A DNA stretch of 64,000 nucleotides from Bin5 sp022821545 (GCA_963664085.2 CAXXLO010000002.1:4898001-4962000), one strand, 5' to 3'. Positions 43,249-52,155 are shown, counted from the first letter of the stretch. The notes: a model not told the origin generated them from the letters alone. A program made the numbers and translations.

Positions 43249-44010
43249 GTGTCCCGCCTGATCTATCACCTCGACCGCATGATGCTGGCCGGCGCGCCGG
43301 TCGTCCGCTGGATAGACGGCCTGCTTCTGCTCGTTGGCGGGCTCGGGGCTTTCGGGTTGGTACCCGGTCATTTCCTCACAACAGGGCTTTGTCTTGTTCT
43401 TTGCACCGCCTTCATCTGGCTGCGGCGCCACTGGCGCAGCCGCGACTACGTCCGGTTTATTGAATCGGCGCCCCCTGCGGTGACGCCGCAACCGCTGAAG
43501 CCTTCGGACAGCGTGCCCATCCACGCCAGCGGCTATTTCACGGTCGAAGAGAAGAACGAACGATTTACGTGGTTGCAAGGGTATTTTCGCACTTTCGCGA
43601 CCCGTGAACACGCCGTGATCTGTCTCGTGCAACCGAAACGCTTTTTGCTGGCGGAGTGGCCCGAAAAGGATATCGGGATGTGGTACGTCTTCTTCTTTCC
43701 CAAGTCGGTCCGCAGTATCCGCTACGGCACAGTCAACTATGGAAGCGATACACAGACTTGCCTTGCCATTGAACACGAGATTCACATTCCCAAGCGCGGC
43801 CGCTTCAGTAGAGAGCGGACCGCTCAGGAGACTATCCTCCTCGCTTCGCCCACAGAGGAAGACAGCCGCCGAATCCTGGCGGACCTCCTCCATGACAAGC
43901 ACGCCAAAAGGGAAGAAGCGAAGCCGGACAAGCCGCTCCAGCCAGCCCCCGACCCGGCGCGCAATGGCCAGGTGAAAATTCCGATAGAGTCGACTCGTCG
44001 ACTGGACTGA
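43249..44010 (+). CDS. two-TM membrane protein with soluble C-terminal domain, unknown function
   Basis: 253 residues, no family recognised. Two hydrophobic segments at about 18-35 and 38-56 are followed by a basic W-L-R-R-H-W-R-S-R loop and a soluble domain (~95-225) rich in aromatic residues and beta strands (G-M-W-Y-V-F-F-F-P). A charged Lys/Glu/Pro tail closes it. The start is GTG at 43249 without a clear ribosome site, so it could lie slightly elsewhere. It is between ftsH and the dCMP deaminase, on the same strand. The soluble part probably faces the cytoplasm (positive-inside rule). It could be a PH-like or lipid-contacting domain, but that is a guess. Confidence 0.65.
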   Translation: MSRLIYHLDRMMLAGAPVVRWIDGLLLLVGGLGAFGLVPGHFLTTGLCLVLCTAFIWLRRHWRSRDYVRFIESAPPAVTPQPLKPSDSVPIHASGYFTVEEKNERFTWLQGYFRTFATREHAVICLVQPKRFLLAEWPEKDIGMWYVFFFPKSVRSIRYGTVNYGSDTQTCLAIEHEIHIPKRGRFSRERTAQETILLASPTEEDSRRILADLLHDKHAKREEAKPDKPLQPAPDPARNGQVKIPIESTRRLD

Positions 44011-44042
44011 CCCGGCCCGGGCCTGGTCGAATCGCGCTGAGC

Positions 44043-44483
44043 ATGACTTCATCTCAGTCTCATCGCCCGTCGTGGGATGAGTACTTTCTCCAGATTGCAT
44101 TCACCGTGGCCGCGCGCAGCACCTGCGATCGCGCCCACGTTGGCGCGGCAATCGTCCGCGACAGGCGCATTCTGGCTACCGGCTACAACGGCGCGCCAAC
44201 CGGCCTGCCGCACTGCGATGACATCGGCCATCTGATCATTGACGGCCACTGCGTGCGCCCGCTCCACGCCGAACAGAACGCCATCATCCAGGCCGCGCTT
44301 CACGGCGTAGGCACGGCAGGCAGCATGATCTACGTGACCCACCAGCCATGCATCACCTGCGCCAAGATGATCATCAATGCCGGGATAGAAAGGGTTGTGT
44401 ACGTCGGCAGGTACCCGGACGAGAACAGTCGCAGCTTTCTTCGGGAGGCGGGAGTCTCCCTTGTGCAGATGCCTGCCCCATAG
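44043..44483 (+). CDS. deoxycytidylate (dCMP) deaminase family protein
   Basis: A 146-residue cytidine-deaminase-fold enzyme. The zinc site is H-A-E-Q-N-A-I (His ligand and catalytic Glu) with P-C-I-T-C-A-K (two Cys). The D-x-x-G-A-A-I-V-x-D-x-R-I-L-x-T-G-Y-N-G-x-P-T-G-L-P-H-C segment is typical of ComEB/dCMP deaminases. It converts dCMP to dUMP for dTMP synthesis. It ends ~30 nt before the promoter of the trp operon. Confidence 0.9.
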   Translation: MTSSQSHRPSWDEYFLQIAFTVAARSTCDRAHVGAAIVRDRRILATGYNGAPTGLPHCDDIGHLIIDGHCVRPLHAEQNAIIQAALHGVGTAGSMIYVTHQPCITCAKMIINAGIERVVYVGRYPDENSRSFLREAGVSLVQMPAP

Positions 44484-44514
44484 ATGTTTACGATGCAAAC
44501 GCCCTCAGCGGATA

Positions 44515-44543
44515 TTGACAGCTTGAATCTGTTGGGGTATAGT
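44515..44543 (+). promoter_or_regulatory. promoter of the trp/aro operon
   Basis: TTGACA (44515-44520), 17-nt spacer and TATAGT (44538-44543). The -35 is perfect and the -10 matches five of six. Expected start about 44550, immediately before the T-box leader. Confidence 0.85.
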
Positions 44544-44550
44544 CAATCAT

Positions 44551-44979
44551 AACAACTGAACTGAAAAGACTGTGAACCGGAATAGTACCGCTCAAAGCGG
44601 GTTCCAGAGAGTCCCGGACAGGTGAGAACGGGATAGCAGCGCAGAGTGTGAATGGACCGGGGAGTCGGACGGCGAACAGTGGGTACTTGTTGATTTGGGA
44701 GCCGACAGGCTTGCCAGAAGGACAGAGTGCCCCCCACTAGCCGGACCCGGAGACGCCACCGTTACCAGGGCGCTGCGGCTGAGGCAGGTCCGCTTTCGAG
44801 CAAGACCTACCGGCCGCGATGAGTGAGACTGGTGCGGGCATCCCTTGCGTTTCATGCGAGGGATTTTTTGTTGCCCATTATGCACGAGTCTAAACAGGGT
44901 GGCACCGCGGGCGTCTTTACAGGCCTCGTCCCCTTTGGCAGTGAGTCCTCACTGCCGATGGAGACGGGGCTTTTCTTTT
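44551..44979 (+). ncRNA. T-box riboswitch, tRNA-Trp responsive (trpE leader)
   Basis: The conserved T-box AGGGTGGCACCGCGG is exact at 44896-44910. Stem I includes an AGAGAGTCC K-turn-like segment and a GGTGAGAACGG distal region. The specifier loop reads GTGAA-TGG-A, giving codon UGG at 44653-44655 (tryptophan) followed by the usual purine. The terminator is GCCTCGTCCCC (44923-44933) with GGAGACGGGGC (44960-44970), one mismatch and one G-U pair. It encloses a perfect 9-bp hairpin (GGCAGTGAG/CTCACTGCC) and is followed by TTTTCTTTT. CGTCCC after the T-box is the usual overlap used in the antiterminator. Uncharged tRNA-Trp should therefore permit transcription of trpE and the genes behind it. Confidence 0.93.
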
Positions 44980-45023
44980 GGCAGGGTAACCTGGCCGGGA
45001 TCCGAGGGTATAGGAGAGGTCAC

Positions 45024-46565
45024 ATGGCAACCTATCGACCATCACTGGAGGAAGTACGGGAGTTTGCGGACGCCGGCAATACGATCCCGGTGTTCCGGGA
45101 ACTGCCGGCCGACCTGGAGACGCCGGTTTCGGTCTATCTGAAACTGCGGGACGGCGGCCCCTCCTTCCTGCTCGAATCGGTGGTAAAAGGGGAGCAGGTA
45201 GGCCGGTACAGCTTTCTGGGGGTCCGCCCGCCGCTGACCCTGTGCGCATTAGGCGACCGGATGGTGATCGGCGGGGCCGACGGCGCCGAGCTGGAACGCC
45301 GCGCAGGGGACCCGTTCGAGGCCGTTCGGAAGTTGCTGGCGGAGCGCTGCCCCGTGGAAGTCCCGGGCCTGCCTCGATTCTCGGGAGGCGCGGTCGGCTA
45401 CTTCGGTTACGATACGGTGCGCTTTGTCGAGCGCCTTCCCGAAACCGCGCAGAGGAAGCTGGACATCCCCGACATGCTGCTGCTGTTCAGCGACAACCTC
45501 GTCGTCTTTGACCACGTGCAGCATAAGTTGCTGGTTATCGCCAACATGCAGACACGGGGTCAAGGCCTGGATTCGGACGAGCAGATTGAATCGGCCTACG
45601 CCGATGCGGTTGCACGCATCGATGCGATCGTCAGCGACCTGCGCCAGCCTCTTTCCCCGCCGGTGAATTCCCCAGTTGACGGCGATGCCGAGTGGAGCAG
45701 CAATTTCACCAAAGAGGAGTACGAAGAGGTTGTACGCCAGGCAAAGGAGTATATTGCGGCCGGCGATATTTTTCAGGTCGTTCCCAGCCAGCGCCTCAGC
45801 CGGCCGACAGACGCGGAACCGTTCGCGATCTATCGCGTTCTACGCATGCTGAACCCGTCCCCCTATATGTACTTCCTGGAATTCAACGGAGTTGCCGGCC
45901 TGGAAGAGAGTTGCGGAACCGACGAGCCGTTGAGGATCATTGGGTCCAGCCCGGAGATGCACGTCAGACTCGAGGACGGTCGCGCCTACTTGCACCCGAT
46001 CGCCGGGACGCGCTGGCGCGGCGAAAGCGCTGCCGAAGACGACGCACTGGCAGACGATCTGCTGAACGATCCCAAGGAGCGGGCTGAGCACGTGATGCTG
46101 GTCGATCTGGGTCGAAACGATCTGGGGCGGGTGTGCGAGTACGGCACTGTCAGAGTGCCGGAAATGATGGTGATCGAACGCTACAGCCATGTCATGCACA
46201 TCGTCAGCGATGTTCAGGGGGTGCTGGCGCCCGGCCACGACGCCATCAGCCTGCTCAAGGCGACCTTTCCTGCGGGCACCGTCAGCGGGGCGCCGAAGGT
46301 GCGGGCCATGGAGATCATCGAAGAGCTGGAGGGACTGCGGCGCGGGCTGTACGCCGGCGCGGTCGGCTACATCGACTACGACGGCACGATGGACACCTGC
46401 ATCGCCATTCGCACGATCGTGATGCAGGGCAACACTTGCCACCTGCAGGCGGGCGGCGGCGTTGTCGCCGACAGCGATCCGACCTATGAGTGGGAGGAGA
46501 CGTTGAACAAGGCCAAAGCGCTCTCCGCCGCGGTTCAGCGGGCCGAGGAGGGCTTCGACAACTAA
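45024..46565 (+). CDS. trpE: anthranilate synthase component I
   Basis: 513 residues from the ATG at 45024, with AGGAGAGG upstream; the in-frame extension to 44823 lies within the T-box leader. It converts chorismate plus ammonia to anthranilate, with TrpG as glutaminase. The tryptophan feedback site L-L-E-S followed ten residues later by Ser (V-G-R-Y-S-F) is present near the N-terminus. The chorismate-binding core has I-F-Q-V-V-P-S-Q-R, S-P-Y-M-Y-F, P-I-A-G-T-R-W-R-G, H-x-M-L-V-D-L-G-R-N-D-L-G-R and G-T-V-S-G-A-P-K-V-R-A-M-E-I-I-E-E-L-E. So control is double: T-box attenuation and allosteric inhibition. Confidence 0.96.
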   Translation: MATYRPSLEEVREFADAGNTIPVFRELPADLETPVSVYLKLRDGGPSFLLESVVKGEQVGRYSFLGVRPPLTLCALGDRMVIGGADGAELERRAGDPFEAVRKLLAERCPVEVPGLPRFSGGAVGYFGYDTVRFVERLPETAQRKLDIPDMLLLFSDNLVVFDHVQHKLLVIANMQTRGQGLDSDEQIESAYADAVARIDAIVSDLRQPLSPPVNSPVDGDAEWSSNFTKEEYEEVVRQAKEYIAAGDIFQVVPSQRLSRPTDAEPFAIYRVLRMLNPSPYMYFLEFNGVAGLEESCGTDEPLRIIGSSPEMHVRLEDGRAYLHPIAGTRWRGESAAEDDALADDLLNDPKERAEHVMLVDLGRNDLGRVCEYGTVRVPEMMVIERYSHVMHIVSDVQGVLAPGHDAISLLKATFPAGTVSGAPKVRAMEIIEELEGLRRGLYAGAVGYIDYDGTMDTCIAIRTIVMQGNTCHLQAGGGVVADSDPTYEWEETLNKAKALSAAVQRAEEGFDN

Positions 46566-46631
46566 GAGTGCGCCAGCGCCAGTTATCATGCCAATTAACA
46601 TAGGACCTTTTTGCAAATACGGGAGGGAGAA

Positions 46632-47687
46632 ATGACACAGAAGAGGCGGATTCTCACAGGCGACCGTCCAACGGGCAAGCTGCACCTGGGCCACTACGTG
46701 GGCAGTTTACAGTACCGGCTGGCGTTCCAGGAGGACTATGAGTGCTTTTTCATCATCGCCGATCTCCACATGCTGACTACGAAGCCAACCAAGGAGGACA
46801 TTGCACAGATCGGGGAAAATGCGCGCGAGATCGTGCTCGACCACCTCGCCATTGGAATCGACCCGTCCAAGACTTCGTTCTATCTGCAGTCGGCCGTACA
46901 CGAGATCTATGAAATGCACCTGATTCTCAGCGGCATGGTGACGGTTGAGCGCCTGCAACAGCTGCCCACGATAAAGGATATGGCCGCGGCGGCCGACATG
47001 GATCAGATGCCCTATAACCTGCTCGGGTACCCTGTACTGCAAGCAGCGGACATTCTGATGCCGCGCGCGCACCTAGTGCCGGTAGGCAAGGACAACGAGT
47101 CTCACATAGAGATCAGCCGGCAGATTGCGCGTCGCTTCAACAACGCATACTCCGAAGTTTTTCCTTTGCCGGACGCATATATCGTCGGCGGCACACTCGT
47201 TGGCACTGACGGCCAGGCCAAGATGAGCAAGAGCCTGGGCAATGCAGTTCTGCTCAGCGACGACTCGGCCACGGTCAGAAAAGGGGTGATGAGCATGTAC
47301 ACGGACCCCAACCGCATTCGCGCCGACATTCCCGGCACGGTCGAAGGAAACCCGGTATTCAGCTATCACGACACTTTTAATCCCGATAAGGAGGAGGTGG
47401 AAGACCTGAAGAGCCGGTACAGAGAGGGGGCCGTCGGCGACGTGGAGGTGAAGACGAAACTCTACAACGCCCTGGAGAACTTCCTCGAACCGATCCGTGA
47501 ACGGCGAGCTTACTACGCCGAACAGACGGGCTTCACGGACCAGTTGATCTACGAAGGTACGCAGCGGGCACAGGAAGAGGCCCGAAATACGCTGATGGAA
47601 ATGAAGAAGGCAATGGGACTGACCGGCGTGTGGAATCGAATTCGCCGCTCGAATGAGCGCCGCCAAAAGAGGCTCGCAAAGGCGTAG
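46632..47687 (+). CDS. trpS: tryptophan-tRNA ligase
   Basis: A 351-residue class I aminoacyl-tRNA synthetase. It begins M-T-Q-K-R-R-I-L-T-G-D-R-P-T-G-K-L-H-L-G-H-Y-V-G, with HLGH as the HIGH motif, and has K-M-S-K-S-L-G-N as KMSKS. Other TrpRS marks are E-R-L-Q-Q-L-P and D-M-D-Q-M-P-Y-N-L-L-G-Y-P-V-L-Q-A-A-D-I-L. The ATG at 46632 has GGGAGGGAG immediately upstream; a short in-frame extension from 46611 lacks a site. Placement behind trpE and the T-box puts it under uncharged tRNA-Trp control, a direct feedback on its own product. Confidence 0.96.
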   Translation: MTQKRRILTGDRPTGKLHLGHYVGSLQYRLAFQEDYECFFIIADLHMLTTKPTKEDIAQIGENAREIVLDHLAIGIDPSKTSFYLQSAVHEIYEMHLILSGMVTVERLQQLPTIKDMAAAADMDQMPYNLLGYPVLQAADILMPRAHLVPVGKDNESHIEISRQIARRFNNAYSEVFPLPDAYIVGGTLVGTDGQAKMSKSLGNAVLLSDDSATVRKGVMSMYTDPNRIRADIPGTVEGNPVFSYHDTFNPDKEEVEDLKSRYREGAVGDVEVKTKLYNALENFLEPIRERRAYYAEQTGFTDQLIYEGTQRAQEEARNTLMEMKKAMGLTGVWNRIRRSNERRQKRLAKA

Positions 47688-47716
47688 ACCAGGACTTTGG
47701 AGAAAGGAGCGGGGCA

Positions 47717-48313
47717 ATGATCGCCGTCATCGACAATTATGATAGCTTCACATACAATCTGGTTCAGTTCCTGGGTGAAATCGTCAATGAGACCCCTTTG
47801 ACCGGCGGCGAGGAGGCAAACCGCATTCAGGTATGGCGGAACGATGCCATCGACATCGGGGAACTTGCCGAGAAACGGCCAAACCACATAATTATCAGCC
47901 CCGGGCCGGGCACACCGAAACAGGACAGCGGCGTCAGCAACGACGTAATTCGTCATATGGGCGACCGCACGCCTATTCTTGGCGTCTGTCTCGGTCAGCA
48001 GTGCATCGGCCACGTTCATGGCGGCAGTGTTGAACGGGCGCCGCGGTTGATGCACGGCAAAGTCAGCCCGATTCATCATAAGGGCACGACTCTGTTTCAG
48101 GGGATTCCAAGCCCGTTTACCGCCACCCGCTACCACAGTCTAATCGTGGAGGAGCCGCTGCCGGCAGAATTGGAGGCCACAGCCCACACGGTCGAGGGCG
48201 AGTTGATGGGTGTGCAGCACCGGTCCAAGCCCATTTTCGGCGTGCAATTTCACCCCGAAAGCATTCTGACGCAGTATGGGCACGACCTGTTGCGAAACTT
48301 TCTGAACGTTTGA
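47717..48313 (+). CDS. trpG: anthranilate synthase component II (glutamine amidotransferase)
   Basis: A 198-residue class I glutaminase that feeds ammonia to TrpE. Starts M-I-A-V-I-D-N-Y-D-S-F-T-Y-N-L-V. The nucleophile C91 lies in G-V-C-L-G-Q-Q, the oxyanion region is I-I-S-P-G-P-G-T-P, and the catalytic His and Glu are in V-Q-F-H-P-E-S. AGAAAGGAG lies upstream. The same subunit may also serve aminodeoxychorismate synthase for folate (PabA role), as in many bacteria with one copy. Confidence 0.95.
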   Translation: MIAVIDNYDSFTYNLVQFLGEIVNETPLTGGEEANRIQVWRNDAIDIGELAEKRPNHIIISPGPGTPKQDSGVSNDVIRHMGDRTPILGVCLGQQCIGHVHGGSVERAPRLMHGKVSPIHHKGTTLFQGIPSPFTATRYHSLIVEEPLPAELEATAHTVEGELMGVQHRSKPIFGVQFHPESILTQYGHDLLRNFLNV

Positions 48314-48327
48314 CAGGCGTCAATGAA

Positions 48328-49389
48328 ATGAGTGCGTGGACACAGGCCGTACATGGCTACCTGACCGGCTCCACCTCCAGCGGCTTTCGAAATCAGGAGG
48401 TGACCATCAGGAGTCACTGGCAGGGGCGCGACAATCTGCTCTGGCGAGTACAGTGCGGGGACGGCGCCGATGCCGTCTTCAAAATGTTTTTGGACGCCGG
48501 TCAGGCTCGTTGCCGGCGGCAGTTCAGCGGGCAGGAGCAGTTTGCAGGCGCCGGTCTGGCGCCGGAGCCGCTCTGGTATGATCGATATCCCCCCGGACTG
48601 CCTCGCCAGATTCTGGTCTACCGCTGGGCGGACGGCGAGTCCCTGGCGCTTGCAGACTCCCGTCATCGCGTCGCTCACGCAGATGCAGCGGCCAGGGTCC
48701 ACAGCGCCGACAGTTACGACGTGCAGCGGTTCAGCCCGCACCCCTTCAATCTGCTTACATTCTGGCAGATATGGCAGGCGGGAGAGGCCCCGCTGCGCGA
48801 GTGGGTATCTGCGGCCCCAGCGCCTTTATTGTCCGAGTATCTCTCATCGCTTTGGGCGGCCGCCCACCGGCTGATGGACGGGGCGCTGCCGCAGTTCGGA
48901 GAGACAGCGCCCGCGCCTATCCATGGTGACTTGACGGCTGACAATGCACTGTTTCACGAAGGCCGGGCTTTGCTGATTGACTGGGAGTTTTTCGGGTTGG
49001 GCGACCCGGCCCAGGAGCTCGCCCGCTTTCTCTTTTATGGGGGAGACGAATGGTCCGAAGAGGGCCGGGCCGGGTGGTGGGAACACTATGCCTATTCCAA
49101 TAGCGATCCCAGCGTGCCGGATCGAGTCGACATTTACTTGCGGCTGTTCAGTTTTCAGGCGGTGACCTATTTGCTGGATGGAATTCGCCAAAGGGCCATA
49201 CCGCCGGCGGCCGACACAGATCCGAATGCGGATAGTACGGAGTATCTTTCCTTTCTCAACAGCGCGATAACGGTTGCTTTGCACCGCTCAGTGATGTTGT
49301 GGGGGCTGTCCCCACTGGGAGAGGGAGACAGCGAATTGCTGGCAGGCGAGATTGAGTTCCTGACCGGCAGCCGGTTGCAGGCCATGTAG
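48328..49389 (+). CDS. APH/ChoK-family phosphotransferase within the trp operon
   Basis: 353 residues from the ATG at 48328; the frame also has a TTG overlapping the trpG stop at 48310, so the start is uncertain. Kinase catalytic loop H-G-D-L-T-A-D-N-A-L and metal-binding Asp in L-L-I-D-W-E-F, followed by G-D-P-A-Q-E-L-A. The nucleotide-binding lobe has the pattern of aminoglycoside/homoserine/choline kinases. It is inserted between trpG and trpD, 14 nt and 97 nt from its neighbours, on the same strand, so it should be T-box controlled. No trp pathway step needs such an enzyme. Its substrate is unknown; by eye it is not closely similar to the phosphotransferase at 5087. Confidence 0.82.
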   Translation: MSAWTQAVHGYLTGSTSSGFRNQEVTIRSHWQGRDNLLWRVQCGDGADAVFKMFLDAGQARCRRQFSGQEQFAGAGLAPEPLWYDRYPPGLPRQILVYRWADGESLALADSRHRVAHADAAARVHSADSYDVQRFSPHPFNLLTFWQIWQAGEAPLREWVSAAPAPLLSEYLSSLWAAAHRLMDGALPQFGETAPAPIHGDLTADNALFHEGRALLIDWEFFGLGDPAQELARFLFYGGDEWSEEGRAGWWEHYAYSNSDPSVPDRVDIYLRLFSFQAVTYLLDGIRQRAIPPAADTDPNADSTEYLSFLNSAITVALHRSVMLWGLSPLGEGDSELLAGEIEFLTGSRLQAM

Positions 49390-49486
49390 CTGACGGCGAC
49401 TTCCGGCACAGCCGGTCAGGATCGATTGTCTGGAGAAATTGTCTGTAGAGACAGTGTAGAAGCTGGACATGACAGGAGAAATGCTC

Positions 49487-50536
49487 ATGGCGTCACCTAT
49501 CGTTGAATCATTGGAATCGATTTTTGCAGGCCAAGGCCTCGACGCCGACGCGGCCGACGCGGCGATGACACAGATCATGGGCGGCGAGGCGACTGATGCA
49601 CAGATCGGCGCGTTTCTGGCGGCGCTGCGCATGAAGGGAGAGAGCGTAGCCGAAATTACAGGCTGCGCCCGGGCGATGAAGCGCGTTGCAGTGCAGGTAC
49701 GGCCGAATATCGGCGGCCAGCGCCTGCTGGACACTTGCGGAACGGGCGGCGATCAGACGGGCACCTTCAACATCAGTACCACCGTCGCTTTCGTCGTGGC
49801 CGGGGCCGGCGAAAGAGTCGCCAAACACGGCAACCGGTCCGCGAGCAGTCAGTGCGGCAGCGCCGACGTGCTCGAGGAACTGGGCGTCCAATTGGACCTG
49901 GGCCCGGAACAGGTTGCGGAGTGCATCGAGGACGTAGGCATCGGCTTCTTGTTCGCACCTCTTTACCATCCGGCAATGAAGTTCGCCATTGGGCCGCGCA
50001 GGGAGCTGGCGACCCGCACCGTCTTCAATTTCCTCGGTCCGCTGACAAACCCTGCCAACGCCACGCACCAGGTGATCGGCGTACCCAGCCCCAGTCTCAC
50101 TTCGCGGATGGCGGAGGTTCTGGGGCAGATGGGCAGCACAGCCGCCTTTGTCGTCCACGGAACGACCGACGATGGGCGCGGTGTGGACGAGCTCACGAAT
50201 ACCGGCGTGAATCGGATCAGCCATTTACGCGATGGAGAAGTCCGGGAAAGCGAGTTGTCGGCGACGGATCTCGGGCTTTCGCCTGCATCACTCGACGACC
50301 TGGTTGGGGGAGACGCATCCACAAACGCCGCCATCACCCGGGGAATCCTCAGTGGTGAACTGCGCGGCGCTAAGCGGGATGTGGTACTATTGAATGCGGC
50401 AGCCGCTCTGGCGACCGAAAACAGTGACTGGGAGGCCGGACTGTCCGCAGCTGCGCAATCGATCGACAGCGGCGCAGCACAGAGCTCGCTCGATGCGTTT
50501 ATAGAGAAGACGAAAAGCTTCAGAGGCAGCCAGTAA
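49487..50536 (+). CDS. trpD: anthranilate phosphoribosyltransferase
   Basis: 349 residues. It joins anthranilate to PRPP. Signatures: G-T-G-G-D-Q-T-G-T-F-N-I-S-T near the PRPP site, V-A-K-H-G-N-R-S-A-S-S-Q-C-G-S-A-D-V-L-E and F-N-F-L-G-P-L-T-N-P. The ATG at 49487 has AGGAG 8 nt upstream; ATGs at 49469 and 49481 are in frame but worse placed. The trpC gene follows after only 4 nt. Confidence 0.95.
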   Translation: MASPIVESLESIFAGQGLDADAADAAMTQIMGGEATDAQIGAFLAALRMKGESVAEITGCARAMKRVAVQVRPNIGGQRLLDTCGTGGDQTGTFNISTTVAFVVAGAGERVAKHGNRSASSQCGSADVLEELGVQLDLGPEQVAECIEDVGIGFLFAPLYHPAMKFAIGPRRELATRTVFNFLGPLTNPANATHQVIGVPSPSLTSRMAEVLGQMGSTAAFVVHGTTDDGRGVDELTNTGVNRISHLRDGEVRESELSATDLGLSPASLDDLVGGDASTNAAITRGILSGELRGAKRDVVLLNAAAALATENSDWEAGLSAAAQSIDSGAAQSSLDAFIEKTKSFRGSQ

Positions 50537-50540
50537 GACA

Positions 50541-51389
50541 ATGGCCAGATATTCTCAGTTGGAAATCAGTAAACACAAGGGACAGGTCCTGGACAGGATC
50601 ATGTCCTGGAAGCGCGAGGAGGTGGCGCGTCAGATGGAGGATGTGCCACTGGCTCAGCTCAAGGCCCTTGCGCTGGTGGCAGAGCCGCCTCTGGATTTCG
50701 CGGCCGCACTCACCGCCGAGGCCGGCGCCAGCCTAATCGCCGAAGTCAAGCGTGCAAGCCCCTCCAAGGGGTTGATCGCCCGGGACTGGTCGCCGACAGC
50801 GATTGCCGAAGCATACGCCACCTGCGGGGCCGCCGCAATATCCTGTTTGACCGACGCTCGCTTCTTCCAGGGAAGAGTTGCCTACCTGGCTGAAATCGTC
50901 GAGCATCTGCGCGCAAGCAACATGTCCACGCCGTTGCTGCGCAAGGAGTTCATCTACCATCCGTACCAGGTGTACGAGGCCCGCGCGGCGGGGGCGGACG
51001 CACTGTTGCTGATCGTTGGCGTGTTGGGGGACACCGACCTGCGCGAGTTGCTCCGCCTGACGAATCAGCTGGGCATGAGCGCTCTGGTGGAAGTCCACGA
51101 CGAGGAGGAATTGGAGCGGGCGTTGGCGGCGGAGTCCCGGATCATCGGCGTCAATAACCGGAATCTGAAGACGTTTGACGTGGATATCGAAACGACGGCC
51201 AGGTTGCGAAAACTGATTCCCGCCGACATTATCGTGGTCGGCGAGAGCGGCATCCGCAATGCGAACGATGTGAGGCGCATGGCTGAGATGGGCTGCGATG
51301 CCATTCTCGTGGGTGAGAGCTTTTGCAAATTGCCGCAGTCAGAGCGAGGCGCGCTTGTACGCGAATTCGCCCTCGCGGGCAAACCATAG
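50541..51389 (+). CDS. trpC: indole-3-glycerol phosphate synthase
   Basis: A 282-residue TIM barrel. Catalytic and substrate residues are in A-E-V-K-R-A-S-P-S-K-G (Lys), the F-F-Q-G segment, L-L-R-K-E-F-I (Lys), L-V-E-V-H-D-E-E-E-L (Glu), I-I-G-V-N-N-R-N-L-K-T-F and G-E-S-G-I. The C-terminal V-G-E-S-F-C motif is present. It converts CdRP to indole-3-glycerol phosphate. Starts 4 nt after trpD, suggesting coupled translation. It is a separate enzyme here, not fused to TrpF. Confidence 0.95.
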   Translation: MARYSQLEISKHKGQVLDRIMSWKREEVARQMEDVPLAQLKALALVAEPPLDFAAALTAEAGASLIAEVKRASPSKGLIARDWSPTAIAEAYATCGAAAISCLTDARFFQGRVAYLAEIVEHLRASNMSTPLLRKEFIYHPYQVYEARAAGADALLLIVGVLGDTDLRELLRLTNQLGMSALVEVHDEEELERALAAESRIIGVNNRNLKTFDVDIETTARLRKLIPADIIVVGESGIRNANDVRRMAEMGCDAILVGESFCKLPQSERGALVREFALAGKP

Positions 51390-51438
51390 CGGCAAAGGCC
51401 ATTCGCTGGCAATTCTGTATGTTCAGGGTATTCGAACA

Positions 51439-52155
51439 ATGACGCACGTAAAGATCTGCGGTATCACCAGCTTTGAAGACGGCGTGTGCGCTGCCAGCGC
51501 CGGCGCGGATTTTCTGGGCTTCATCTTTTTCAGAAAGTCTCCCCGCTACGTCGAGCCGGCGGCAGCAGGAGAGATCACTTCAAGATTGAAGGCGCATCTT
51601 TCCAGTTCGATGACGCGCCCGGCTTCCAGCCTGGAATCTAGTCAATTGCCCCGCTTTATCGGCGTCTTCGTAAATGAACCGCTGGCTGGAGTTGAAGAAA
51701 CCATGCGAGTCGCCAACCTGGATTTCGCCCAGTTGCACGGGGATGAGCCCCCTGCGATGCTGGAGGCCCTCCAAGAGTCCGGATTCAAGGCGTTGCGTCC
51801 AACCAGCGCCGCCGAAGCCGAAATCGAAGCCGAATGGTACGCAGAGTTGGGTCCGGACAGCGGTCCGCAGCTTCTTATCGACGCCTACGACCCCAATGCG
51901 TATGGGGGTACAGGCAAGAAGGCAGACTGGAACGCAGCCGCCGGCATTGCGAAAACCTGCTCACGACTGGTCCTGGCGGGCGGCCTCACCCCGGATAATG
52001 TCGGGGCGGCCGTGGAGACCGTACGGCCGTGGGCAGTTGACGTGAGCAGCGGCGTCGAGATTGAGCCGGGACGAAAAGACCCGGACAAGGTACGTGCATT
52101 TGTTTCTTCCGCCAAAGGCCCTGGCTGGCAGGCGACGGCTGCGAGCGCCGAATGA
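51439..52155 (+). CDS. trpF: phosphoribosylanthranilate isomerase
   Basis: 238 residues from the ATG at 51439. The start V-K-I-C-G-I-T carries the catalytic Cys, followed by G-A-D-F-L-G-F-I-F and S-P-R-Y-V near the N-terminus. L-D-F-A-Q-L-H-G-D-E-P is followed later by the catalytic D-A-Y-D-P-N-A-Y-G-G-T-G and L-A-G-G-L-T-P-D-N-V. The ORF frame extends upstream across the end of trpC but only this start gives the family N-terminus; the ribosome site is weak. The next gene, aroC, begins 11 nt later. Confidence 0.94.
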   Translation: MTHVKICGITSFEDGVCAASAGADFLGFIFFRKSPRYVEPAAAGEITSRLKAHLSSSMTRPASSLESSQLPRFIGVFVNEPLAGVEETMRVANLDFAQLHGDEPPAMLEALQESGFKALRPTSAAEAEIEAEWYAELGPDSGPQLLIDAYDPNAYGGTGKKADWNAAAGIAKTCSRLVLAGGLTPDNVGAAVETVRPWAVDVSSGVEIEPGRKDPDKVRAFVSSAKGPGWQATAASAE

